A program made the translations under genes and the position numbers. Below the pieces are notes generated by a model, which saw only the letters and a program-made list of their open reading frames with translations, was not told where the DNA came from and made no database searches. This document shows, piece after piece, positions 17,466-26,196 of a DNA stretch of 64,000 nucleotides (positions within the stretch are counted from its first letter, which is position 1; each line of letters begins with the position of its first letter). Source of the DNA: Paenibacillus ihumii (GTDB lineage: Bacteria > Bacillota > Bacilli > Paenibacillales > Paenibacillaceae); the NCBI RefSeq assembly GCF_001403875.1, contig NZ_LN884299.1, positions 3,995,674 through 4,059,673 of the forward strand, read 5' to 3'.

Positions 17466-17625
17466 CTTATAGAGTAACTTATACAGCACTTATATAGCAC
17501 TCATTTAGCACTCATTTAGCACTCATTTAGCACTTATTTAGCACTTATATAGCAGCTTAAACAGCACTTTTACACCACTTATATAGCACTTATACAGCAA
17601 CTTATACAACTACTTATACAGCAAC
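17466..17625. repeat. Tandem repeat, 11-nt unit, about 14 copies
   Basis: Degenerate units of the type CTTATATAGCA and CTCATTTAGCA run directly after the TIR element and end shortly before the xylosidase stop codon. Three successive units are identical. Confidence 0.9.
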
Positions 17626-17679
17626 AATTAACATGATCCGTTTTTCGTTTAACACGGCTAACCCGCTGCTGCTTGCGGT

Positions 17680-19287
17680 CTATTCATCCAGCTCGCGATA
17701 CGTAAAATAATCAAAATCCGCATGCATTCCACGCCCGCTGAGATCCTGAGCGCACATGCCCAGGAAGGCGCCGGTGAAGCCCTGGTCTAGGGCAATACCA
17801 TCCTTGACCAGCTCCGCATTCTCATCCGAGAGCTTGGTCGCGTCCATGTCTCCGCCGATCGCCAGCCATTCCTTCCCGTCGCGAGAGTAGTAGAATCTTA
17901 GGGACTCCCGGCGGATAACTGCCTTCATGTAGCAGCGATCCCAGCCCTCGATCGAGACCGGTTTATCCAGAGGCTCGTCATACAACCCGCGATCGCTCGA
18001 CATAATTCCTAAGCATTTGCCCAAGACTTCATCCCGGCTAATCCACAGGTAATAATAATTTTTCGTATTATAATAATAAATCAAGCCGGCCATCTGCTGA
18101 TAGGTCTCGGGCGCAAATTCCACGACCGTCTCCGCTTCCACGAGAAAAGCTTGCTGCCTCCGCGCCACCAAACTTTGCCGGTGATGCGAATACAGCGATT
18201 CCCGGCCCCGCAGCCGCAGATAACCCGGTCGTTCCTTGAGCGATGCCCAAGACTCGGCCAGCGGCTCGCGCAGCGTACTGAAGTGCCGGCTGATCTCTGC
18301 GCCATCGAAATGCTCCGTTTCCGGCTCCGGCGCAAAAGGATGCTCCGGCAAGCTCGGGCCCTTCACCCGCACCTGAGGCTCATGATCGCCCGTCGCCAGG
18401 CGCAGCCAGCCGTCCTCCGTCCATTCCACCTTCTGAATGGCCGTCTCCCGGCCGAGCGTACAGCACATCGATGGACGCAGCGGCCGCCCGCACAGATGCA
18501 CAACGTACAGCTCGCCATGCTGCGTCTCTACCAGGCTGCCGTGTCCCGCGCGCTGCAGCGCCGCCTCCGGGCGATCCGCCGAGGTCAGCAGCGGACCGGC
18601 AGGATCGGCCTCGTAAGGGCCGAGCAGCGAAGCCGAGCGCGCCATCGTGATGGCGTGACCGTACCGGGTTCCGCCTTCCGCCGTCATCAGATGATAATAG
18701 CCGTTGGCTTTATAAATATGAGGGCCTTCCGTGAGCCCCAGCGGCGTTCCCCTGAAGATGTTGTAGATCGGCCCGGTCAGACGCTGTTCCTCTTCCGAAT
18801 ACTGCTGCATAACGATGCCGCCGAAGTGGTTTTTCCCTTTGCGGTGGTCCCATACCATGTTCAGCACCCACTTCGTGCCGTCCTCCTCATGATACATCGA
18901 TGGATCGAAGCCGCTGCTGTTCAGGTAGATCGGCTCCGACCACGGGCCGCGGATATCCTGGGCGGTAACCAAATAATTATGCGTATCCTTGAACGGCCCC
19001 ATATGGCTTTTGACATCGGTATATATTAAATAATAAGTACCTTCATGGTAACTCAGACAAGGGGCCCATACGCCGCCAGAGTCGGGATTCCCCATCATAT
19101 CAAGCTGGCTCGTCCGGCTCAGCGGATGGCCGATGAGCTGCCAGTTCCTCAAATCCCGGGAATGATGAATCTGAACCCCCGGGAACCATTCAAACGTTGA
19201 AGTCGCGATATAGTAATCCTCGCCTACCCGAATGATCGATGGATCCGGGTTGAAGCCCCTCAAAATCGGATTGATAATTTCAGACAC
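17680..19287 (-). CDS. GH43 beta-xylosidase (XynB-like)
   Basis: The 535-residue protein has the GH43 subfamily 11 layout: an N-terminal five-bladed propeller and a C-terminal beta-sandwich. Catalytic residues fit the family: base Asp15 (NPDPSI), pKa modulator Asp128 (GFDPSM) and acid Glu187 (TEGPH). It has no signal peptide, so it would cleave imported xylo-oligosaccharides to xylose in the cytoplasm. The start is GTG with GAGGAAT upstream. The ABC importer genes upstream and dehydrogenase downstream support the role. Confidence 0.93.
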   Translation of the reverse strand: MSEIINPILRGFNPDPSIIRVGEDYYIATSTFEWFPGVQIHHSRDLRNWQLIGHPLSRTSQLDMMGNPDSGGVWAPCLSYHEGTYYLIYTDVKSHMGPFKDTHNYLVTAQDIRGPWSEPIYLNSSGFDPSMYHEEDGTKWVLNMVWDHRKGKNHFGGIVMQQYSEEEQRLTGPIYNIFRGTPLGLTEGPHIYKANGYYHLMTAEGGTRYGHAITMARSASLLGPYEADPAGPLLTSADRPEAALQRAGHGSLVETQHGELYVVHLCGRPLRPSMCCTLGRETAIQKVEWTEDGWLRLATGDHEPQVRVKGPSLPEHPFAPEPETEHFDGAEISRHFSTLREPLAESWASLKERPGYLRLRGRESLYSHHRQSLVARRQQAFLVEAETVVEFAPETYQQMAGLIYYYNTKNYYYLWISRDEVLGKCLGIMSSDRGLYDEPLDKPVSIEGWDRCYMKAVIRRESLRFYYSRDGKEWLAIGGDMDATKLSDENAELVKDGIALDQGFTGAFLGMCAQDLSGRGMHADFDYFTYRELDE

Positions 19288-19350
19288 CGCATATTCCTCG
19301 CTTCCATTCTAGTTGTCTGCATAACTGCCGTTTCACTTAATATGTTCAGT

Positions 19351-19575
19351 CTTACACTGAGCAATCGTGCATTAAACTGCCATACACTAAGCTGTATCGC
19401 ACACTGAGCAATCGCATCCTAAATTGCCATGCACTAAACCGTGTCGCACACTGAGCAATCGCATCCTAAATTGCCATGCACTAAACCGTGTCGCACACTG
19501 AGCAATCGCATCCTAAATTGCCATGCACTAAACCGTGTCGCACACTGACCAGTCGTGCACTAAACTGTGTCGTAC
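19351..19575. repeat. Tandem repeat, 47-nt unit, about five copies
   Basis: Three virtually identical 47-nt units (19398-19444, 19445-19491, 19492-19538; each with CACTGAGCAATCGCATCC) are flanked by one degenerate unit on each side. The array is in the gap upstream of the xylosidase gene. Confidence 0.93.
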
Positions 19576-19784
19576 ACTAAATGGATTTCATGTGACTAAT
19601 TACACTCCAAACCAATGTTTCGAAAAATTAGATGGATTTCATGCATCTAAAATCAAGTATCTAGCCCATGATGGCCATCTTCCTTCTTCTAATGACATGA
19701 AATACATTTAAATCTACTTTCCATTCCTTAACACAGAAATTAGCTGCTAAAAATCCATTTATACAAGTGTGAACCATGGAAATG

Positions 19785-20268
19785 AAAGTTGAACGAAAGG
19801 GGATGCAGGGCAAGTTCCGCAAAATGTTCCTGCGATCGCTGTTGCTCCCAATTTTCTTAGATGATTCAGGTTCATATATGTCCATAAGAGGTAGAAATCA
19901 GGTCACTAAGGCGACCACAAGCTTAGGCTTTCGAGCAACTTTTAAGTAGATCACAAACTTAAGCTCTCGAAGCAGCTTTAAGCCGATCACAAACTCAAGC
20001 TCTCGAAGCAGCTTTAAGTAGATCACAAGCTTAGGCTCTCGAAGCTGCTTTAAGTAGATCACAAGCTTAGGCTCTCGAAGCTGCTTTAAGCCGATCACAA
20101 GCTTAGGCTCTCGAAGCTGCTTTAAGCCGATCACAAGCTTAGGCTCTCGAAGCAGCTTTAAGCCGATCACGAGCTTATCCGCCCCAAGCAGCTTTCTTTC
20201 AGCAAGCTTGCAAATTCTCCGGAATCATTGATCTCCCTTGCCCGCATCCCATTTCGTAGTTCAACTTA
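19785..20268. repeat. TIR-bounded repetitive element, copy 2, with 36-nt tandem array
   Basis: The ends at 19785-19814 and 20237-20268 form an imperfect 30-nt inverted repeat (AGTTGAAC...GGATGCAGGGCAAG versus AGTTGAACTACGAAATGGGA on the other strand). The interior holds seven 36-nt units (CACAAGCTTAGGCTCTCG...) from about 19915 to 20185. These are multiples of three and give an open frame of 12-residue repeats on the minus strand, probably fortuitous. It shares ends and two internal blocks with 17128-17457. Confidence 0.7.
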
Positions 20269-20282
20269 TAGTTTCGCCGCCC

Positions 20283-21536
20283 TTACTTAATCTTCGCCAA
20301 TTCTTCCTTCACATCATTGCTGCTCTGGCCGACGATAGCGCCCATCAGATCCAGGAATTGGTCGGCCCGTCTCGCATCAAGCGTCTGGTCGTAATAGCCG
20401 AAGAAGCCTTCCAGATTGTCGCTGATCGACTTATCGTATTCATAAGCAAGCGGATGCATCTTGGAATCGTCCAGCCCCGGATTCTTCATTGGGCTGATAT
20501 TGGCGCCTTCGTAAATTTCCTTTCTCTGTTCCGGACTGGACAGGAAACGAATCGCGGTATATGCTGCATCCTGATCCGCCTTGGCCGAGATCGCCATGCC
20601 TACGCCGAAGCCGCCTTGATACACATTGATGCTGCCTTGGCCGCCATCAACCGCAGGGAACGGCACGAAGCCCACCTTCTCCGCAAACTCATCGTTCAGA
20701 AAAGCCTCCATCGCCCATTCTCCCTGCAAATACATCGCCGCACGCTCGTTAACGAACAGCGATTCCGCAGCGGCATAATCAAGTCCCAGGAATCCGTTTA
20801 CAAATCCCTTTCTATCAATGGCTAGTTCTCTTAACATCTCCCCGGCCTGCACGAAGCTGTCCTGCGTGAAATCGGCTTCCCCGTTTTTGGCCTTCTCGAA
20901 CGGCTCCGTTCCACCGACCCGCTGAGCCAGGTAAGAGAACCAGTGCAGCATCGGCCAGCGTTCCTTGCCGGCGATCGTAATCGGCGTAATCTCCTTTGCA
21001 TTCAGTTGATCCACCACACTTAAAAGTTCATCATAGGTTGCAGGCGGAGTCAAGCCGTTCTCGGCGAAGATCTCTTTATTATACCAGAGCGACACCCCGC
21101 TGAATAAGACGGGAATGGCGTAGGTCTTATCTTCATAGGTGAACGTATCCAGTCCACCTGGGAGCACGTTATCCTTGAACTCAGCATCCTGGGCCAGCTT
21201 GTCCGTAATATCGCCAAGCATATTCGTGGACACCAGCGTATCGAACGTTTCCCCGCTCCAGTACGTAATAATGTCCGGCAGCTGATTGCCCGCAATCGCT
21301 ACCTTCATCTTCGTTTTCAAAGCCTCATCCTCAAAAAACTCCGCCGTCAAATGAATATCCGGATGCGTATCATTGAATTCCTTGATCGACTTCTCGATCG
21401 TCTCCCGGCTGCGTGTCTCCATGCTCCACATCGTCAATTCCTTGACATCGGCCTGCTTCTTGCTCTCTCCTGGAGCAGAGCATGCTGTTACAGTTAGCAA
21501 AACAGCAAGCATAACGATTACGAATGCCTTTTTCAT
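20283..21536 (-). CDS. Sugar ABC transporter substrate-binding lipoprotein
   Basis: The 417-residue protein has a signal peptide with lipobox VTAC and the fold pattern of extracellular solute-binding family 1 (ELTMWSMETRSRETIEKSI, DIITYWSGETF, YAIPVLFSGVSLWYNKEIF, MYLQGEWAMEAF). It should capture an oligosaccharide outside the membrane and deliver it to the two permeases encoded just upstream. No ATPase is encoded nearby, so a shared MsmX-type ATPase is likely used. The neighbouring beta-xylosidase suggests a xylo-oligosaccharide ligand. Confidence 0.92.
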   Translation of the reverse strand: MKKAFVIVMLAVLLTVTACSAPGESKKQADVKELTMWSMETRSRETIEKSIKEFNDTHPDIHLTAEFFEDEALKTKMKVAIAGNQLPDIITYWSGETFDTLVSTNMLGDITDKLAQDAEFKDNVLPGGLDTFTYEDKTYAIPVLFSGVSLWYNKEIFAENGLTPPATYDELLSVVDQLNAKEITPITIAGKERWPMLHWFSYLAQRVGGTEPFEKAKNGEADFTQDSFVQAGEMLRELAIDRKGFVNGFLGLDYAAAESLFVNERAAMYLQGEWAMEAFLNDEFAEKVGFVPFPAVDGGQGSINVYQGGFGVGMAISAKADQDAAYTAIRFLSSPEQRKEIYEGANISPMKNPGLDDSKMHPLAYEYDKSISDNLEGFFGYYDQTLDARRADQFLDLMGAIVGQSSNDVKEELAKIK

Positions 21537-21593
21537 TGGTGTTTCCCCCTCGTTTTCTCATGTTTTATTATAAACCCCGTCCTGTCCCTGCAC

Positions 21594-22490
21594 CTAGCCC
21601 TTTACCGAGCCGGCTACAACCCCTTTATGAACGTATTTTTGCAGGAACATATACAGAATCAGGATTGGGGCTGTAGTTATGACCAATGCTGCACTGATCA
21701 GTGAATAGTCTGCGCTAAAGTTGCCTTTGAACATCATTAATCCGATCGGCAGCGTTTTCAAAGATTCCTTGGAAATCATCACTAACGGGAAGACGAAATC
21801 ATTCATGATATTGAAAAAAGAAACAATCGTCACCGTAGCCAGCACCGGCTTGGCCAGCGGAAAGTATACGCGGAAGAAGCTCTGGTAAATGCCGCAGCCG
21901 TCCACTGTGGCCGCCTCTTCGATCTCCCTTGGTACCTCCCGGAAAAATCCATAGGACAGAAACACAGCCACCGGCAGATTGAAAGCGATGTAAGGAAAAA
22001 ATAATGCCCAAAACGTATCATAAGTGCCGATCCGGTTCGAGATCATGAACAGCGGGATCAGCGTGCTGTGAACGGGAATAAGCATGCCTAGAAAGAACAT
22101 TCCCAACAATAGCCCGGAGCCTTTGAACGGACGGGCCGCAAAATAAAACCCGATCAAGGTCGCCACAATCAGCAGACCGATCACAGAGAACAGCGTAATG
22201 TACATGCTGTTGAACAGATAGCCGCCAATTCCCTCGCTCCAGGCTTTTGCAAAATTGTCGAACCGCCACTCTGCCGGCAACCCCCACGGATTCGCGAAAT
22301 ACTCCTTGTTGCTCTTAAAGGATGAGATGACCATCCAAACAAAAGGATATCCTGTAAATACCAAATGAGTCAGCAGAATGGCGTACAGCAGGGCTCTCAC
22401 GGCGGTTTTTCGGCTAAAAAAGCGCCTCTCGCTGTTCACTCCCGTAGTCTTTGGCTGTGGATGATGTGCTGCCGCTTGGGCTCTGAGCAA
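21594..22490 (-). CDS. Carbohydrate ABC permease, MalG-type
   Basis: The start is a TTG at 22490 with AAGGAG 9 nt upstream; the longer frame to 22526 has no site. The 298-residue product has six membrane segments and the EAA loop EIEEAATVDGCGIYQSFFRVYFPLAKP that contacts the ATPase. This is the MalG/CUT1 second permease. It lies 57 nt upstream of the binding-protein gene and is separated from the first permease by a 21-nt tandem array. Confidence 0.92.
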   Translation of the reverse strand: MLRAQAAAHHPQPKTTGVNSERRFFSRKTAVRALLYAILLTHLVFTGYPFVWMVISSFKSNKEYFANPWGLPAEWRFDNFAKAWSEGIGGYLFNSMYITLFSVIGLLIVATLIGFYFAARPFKGSGLLLGMFFLGMLIPVHSTLIPLFMISNRIGTYDTFWALFFPYIAFNLPVAVFLSYGFFREVPREIEEAATVDGCGIYQSFFRVYFPLAKPVLATVTIVSFFNIMNDFVFPLVMISKESLKTLPIGLMMFKGNFSADYSLISAALVITTAPILILYMFLQKYVHKGVVAGSVKG

Positions 22491-22536
22491 GATGACCCAC
22501 TCCTTTCTTAAGGTGATGAAATTCATTCATAAGCTT

Positions 22537-22710
22537 GCTCAGCCTACGTTTATTGCTTCTTGGCCTATGTTTAAGCTCTCTCAGCCTACCTCTTGGCTTC
22601 CTCTCCTCGGCTTACGTTTGAGGTTCCTCAGCCTACGTTTAAGCCCCCTTAACCGACGTTTGAGCTTCCCCGGCCTACGTCTAAGCCTCCTCAGTCTATT
22701 TTTCTTATTG
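22537..22710. repeat. Tandem repeat, 21-nt unit, eight copies, inside an operon
   Basis: The core [CA]GCCTACGTTTAA recurs at 21-nt steps (one step of 26) from 22543 to 22695. It occupies the whole spacer between the two permease genes, so it should be transcribed. A frame with 7-residue repeats is open across it but has no ribosome-binding site. Confidence 0.88.
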
Positions 22711-23592
22711 GAATTTAGCGTTTCCCTTGTTTAGCAATTTAAAAATGATCAATGCCAAGACCAACCCAAACAGCAGCAGGAAGGTTGATATAGCGCTCCC
22801 ATAGCCGTAATCCATCAGCTTGAAGGCGTTCTTCATCATATAGCTGGCAATGACCTCGCTGGAGTTGTTGGGTCCGCCGCCTGTCATAATGTAAATGAGG
22901 TCAAAGTACTTCAGCGAGTTGATAACGCAGTTCAGCACCGTGAAGGTGATCGTCCCCCAAATGAGCGGAATTTGAATGTTGAACACGATTCTCCATTCAC
23001 TAGCCCCTTCAACCCGGGCGGCCTCGAGCACTTCGTCGGAAATATTCTGCAGCGCCGCGAAATATACGACGACGTAGAAGCCAATAAACTGCCAGGCGAC
23101 GACTGCAATGACCGAAGCCAGCGCCGTCCCCGTTTCCCCGAGCCAGGCATGCGTCCAGCTCTGCAATCCGAGCTTAATCAGCAGATTGTTCAGCAGGCCG
23201 AAATTCGGATCATAAATTTGTGCCCAGAGGATGCCCAGCACTGCGGTTGACAGCATCACCGGCGTAAAGTAGATCGTTTTCATAAAATTGGAGCCTCTGA
23301 GCTTGTAGCCGAGCAGAATCGCCAGAAACAGCCCGACCGGCAGCTGGATTAGCAGCGCTCCCAAAGTAAGAAACAGCGAATTTTTCAACGAGATCCACAG
23401 GACCGGATCCTGAAACAGCCGCGTGTAATTGTCCATTCCGGTAAAAATCCTGGCAGAAATCGCATCCCACTGAAACAAACTGTAATACATGCTCATTCCG
23501 ATAGGTATAATAATGACTGCAGCAAAAATCAACAGCGCAGGCCCCATAAAAAACGCCCCGCTCGTCAGCCGCTTCAAGCCCGTCTCTCTCAT
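22705..23592 (-). CDS. Carbohydrate ABC permease, MalF-type
   Basis: The ATG at 23592 is preceded by AAGGGGAG at 7 nt and is taken as the start; the frame is open further up to 23763 but through low-complexity repeats. The 295-residue product has six membrane helices and the EAA loop (VLEAARVEGASEWRIVFNIQIPLI). It pairs with the permease at 21594-22490. It is the first gene of the putative xylo-oligosaccharide uptake operon. Confidence 0.9.
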   Translation of the reverse strand: MRETGLKRLTSGAFFMGPALLIFAAVIIIPIGMSMYYSLFQWDAISARIFTGMDNYTRLFQDPVLWISLKNSLFLTLGALLIQLPVGLFLAILLGYKLRGSNFMKTIYFTPVMLSTAVLGILWAQIYDPNFGLLNNLLIKLGLQSWTHAWLGETGTALASVIAVVAWQFIGFYVVVYFAALQNISDEVLEAARVEGASEWRIVFNIQIPLIWGTITFTVLNCVINSLKYFDLIYIMTGGGPNNSSEVIASYMMKNAFKLMDYGYGSAISTFLLLFGLVLALIIFKLLNKGNAKFQ

Positions 23593-23599
23593 TGCAGCT

Positions 23600-24290
23600 C
23601 TCCCCTTTCTCATCTCATTTCCCCTGGTTTCTTTCATGGACAGTCCCCTAGATTCTCCCGCGAAGGGCTCGTGGCTTCTAACCAAACAACTCATCGCGAA
23701 CGGCTTCTCGCGCGAAGGGCTCATCTCTCGATCAGCTCTTGGCTTCTCGCCCGAAAGGCTCATCTCTCTAGCACCTCTTGGCTTCTAACGAAACAACTCA
23801 TCACGAACAGCTCACGATTTCTCGCGTGAACCACACCGTGCACCGCTACCGCCATGCGGCGTTCACTGCCTTGTCTTCCGTACCCGCGAGCCTTCCAACG
23901 GTGGGCGGTTGCAGTGCTTTCCCTTTCCGCACACACCCCAAAGGGGGTAGTGTGAGGCTTTGCTTTCCGCACATCCACACTCCAACGGGGGGGTGTTTGC
24001 ATGCTTTTCCTTTCCGCACCTCACACAGCCTCAACGGAGGGGGGATGCATGCTTTCCTTTCCGCACCTCACACACTTCCAACAGGAGGCGGTACGATGCT
24101 TTGCTTCCACACTTCACACAGACCCAACGGAGGGGGGATACATGCTTTCCTTTCCGCACCTCACACAGCCTCAACGGAGGGGGGATGCATGCTTTCCTTT
24201 CCGCACCTCACACACTTCCAACAGGAGGCGGTACGATGCTTTGCTTCCATACTTCACACAGACCCAACGGGAGCTGTTTGGCGTCACATC
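23600..24290. repeat. Degenerate tandem arrays, including a 47-nt unit array
   Basis: From 23630 to 23830 there are degenerate copies of TCTCGCGCGAAGGGCTCATC. From about 23900 to 24270 a 47-nt unit (CCGCACCTCACACA...CAACGGAGGGGGGATGCATG) repeats about eight times in two alternating variants, producing a longer direct repeat. Several frames stay open across it, but their products are only repeats and lack ribosome-binding sites. Confidence 0.88.
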
Positions 24291-24634
24291 ACAACGGTAG
24301 GCCACCGCTCGCTCGCAGCCTGTATACGCTTACAGGAACAATTGTAGCAATTGTTCCTTCGCTTGTTATGGCACGATGATTAGTTAAAATAGGACATCGA
24401 TTGGATTCTTCTCTAGCTCAGCTTGTAATTGCTACGCTGTCCGTATCGGTGGAGTTCAGCAGTATGGGCAACAAATACAAGGATAAATAAAGCGTGCGAG
24501 TAATAAGAGCAAGTATAGGGGCAAGTCGCGAATGTAGGGACTAAATATAGAGACGAGTCGCGAATGTAGGGCGAATATCGAATATAGGTGAAGTGCAGGG
24601 TATAGGTAAGGGAGCAGGGTGGGGCAAGTGGAGA

Positions 24635-25219
24635 GCGAGAAACTTACGGACACCAGAGGCGCTATCTGTGACAAAACTGCTAAATTACCATACCTATCGG
24701 ACACAGAATACGCTATTTCGCTGAAAACCACCGCCAAAAGCTCCTTTTAAGCCGAATAAGGTCTCTCGGGTCCGTTAGCCTTGTGTTTGTGCTCAATTTT
24801 GTGAATATAGCGGATCCTCGGTCCGTTAGCCTTGAGCTAACCTCAATTTTGCGATTATAGCGATCCTCGGTCCGTTAGTAGCCTGCTGGCAACCAAAAAA
24901 GCAGCCCAGCTAGCTCAAATTAGATTCTGAGTCCATGGGCGAGAAACTTACGGACACCAGAGGCGCTATCTGTGACAAAACTGCTAAATTACCATACCTA
25001 TCGGACACAGAATACGCTATTTCGCTGAAAATCACCGCCAAAAGCTCCTTTTTAGCCGAATAAGGTCTCTCGGGTCCGTTAGCCTTGTGTTTGTGCTCAA
25101 TTTTGTGAATATAGCGGATCCTCGGTCCGTTAGCCTTGTGCTAACCTCAATTTTGCGATTATAGCGATCCTCGGTCCGTTAGTAACCTGCTGACAACCAA
25201 AAAAGCAGCCCAGCTAGCT
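24635..25219. repeat. Two 281-bp direct repeats made of inverted CGGACAC units
   Basis: Segments 24635-24915 and 24939-25219 are nearly identical (offset 304). Each contains about five units of roughly 50 nt with the core CGGACMC...GCTAT: two read rightward and three leftward, so each copy is head to head and largely self-complementary. A third relative is at 47145-47320. No gene is seen between 23600 and 25320. Confidence 0.9.
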
Positions 25220-25320
25220 TAGTGAACTGTGGCCCATTCCATAAATCGGGTCACAGTTCCGTTGGCCGCTATAGGCTGCTTTTAATTTTCACTTTTTTCA
25301 TACTGGCTGGCTGCTAAGCA

Positions 25321-25944
25321 TTAATCCACAATCGCCGGCTTATCCGGATTCTTCAGAAACTGGAACATCGTTCTGATCTGCTGCTCCGTGTTACGCTGGA
25401 GGGATAGCTTCGGAAGCTGTGTCTCTGCAAAGAAAGCCACGCCGCTCGTCTCCAGCCCCTCCGCCGCTTCGCCGCCGACAATTTCGCATTGGATAAAAAA
25501 TTTATAGACGTGATAAGGTTCTGGAGGATGCTGATGAAATTTTTTGTCTAGGACAGCAAGCAGACGCACCGGCCTTGTCTCGTAGCCGGCCTCCTCCTTG
25601 ATTTCCTTCACCGCTACCTCGGAAGGAGACAGCCCGATGTCCCCCCAGCCCCCGGGCAAAGCCCAGCAGCCGTCATGCTTCTCCTGAACGAGCAGCACTT
25701 TGTCATCCTTGAACACAACGCCGCGGATATCGACCTTGGGTGTTGCATACCCGCGCTCATTGGCGAACGACAGCTCGATGATCTCCCGATCCACGGTCGT
25801 ATAGCTGTTCAGTATGTCAACGCTGACTTCCCGCAGTGCCTCATAGCGTTCCGCATCATACACATCCTTGGTATAGGCAAGCCCGGTCTGAGCGAGCGCC
25901 TGGATTTGCTTCGCCCATTCCAGCCATTTTGGAGTCATGTTCAT
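25321..25944 (-). CDS. NUDIX hydrolase with N-terminal helical domain
   Basis: The start is the ATG at 25944 with GGAGGTCG about 8 nt upstream. The 207-residue protein has an N-terminal helical domain (about 1-60) typical of the NUDIX_N_2 group and a NUDIX box near 98-121 (LPGGWGDIGLSPSEVAVKEI, KEEAGY). The glutamate-pair metal ligands are present. The first Glu is replaced by Leu105 and the Arg by Lys113, variants I believe are usual in this group. Substrate unknown; members hydrolyse nucleoside diphosphate derivatives. Confidence 0.85.
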   Translation of the reverse strand: MNMTPKWLEWAKQIQALAQTGLAYTKDVYDAERYEALREVSVDILNSYTTVDREIIELSFANERGYATPKVDIRGVVFKDDKVLLVQEKHDGCWALPGGWGDIGLSPSEVAVKEIKEEAGYETRPVRLLAVLDKKFHQHPPEPYHVYKFFIQCEIVGGEAAEGLETSGVAFFAETQLPKLSLQRNTEQQIRTMFQFLKNPDKPAIVD

Positions 25945-25995
25945 CTGCAGCGACCTCCGTTTTATCAAACTCAGATTACTCAGAAATTTGAGCTG

Positions 25996-26180
25996 CTAGA
26001 AACCCTCTACGAAATATTCTTCTAAACGCTTTACGAAAAACTCTACGAATGCTCCTCTAAACGCTCTACAAAATGTTCTTCTGAATGCGCTCTAAGAAAT
26101 ATTCTTCTAAACGCTGTACAAATCTCTACAAAATGTTCCTACAAATGCTCTACAAAAGGCTCTACGAAAAGCTCTAAAAC
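25996..26180. repeat. Degenerate tandem repeat, about 12-nt unit
   Basis: Units related to CTCTACGAAATG and TTCTTCTAAACG alternate irregularly through the gap between the NUDIX gene and ilvA. Confidence 0.75.
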
Positions 26181-26196
26181 GAATCTGCCGTCCGGA

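Noticed and set aside
19898..20170. Leftward 90-codon frame of 12-residue repeats (LREPKLVIGLKQ type)
   Set aside because: It is produced by the 36-nt tandem unit inside TIR element copy 2; there is no convincing ribosome-binding site, and the matching element at 17128 has no such frame.
22492..22734. Rightward 80-codon Leu/Arg-rich frame
   Set aside because: It only translates the 21-nt array and opposes the operon direction; no ribosome-binding site.
24001..24300. Possible CRISPR array
   Set aside because: Units follow one another directly with no unique spacers, two unit variants alternate, and no cas gene is nearby.
23778..24379. Overlapping rightward frames of up to 189 codons
   Set aside because: All three frames are open because the 47-nt array lacks stops; products are only repeats and no start signal is present.
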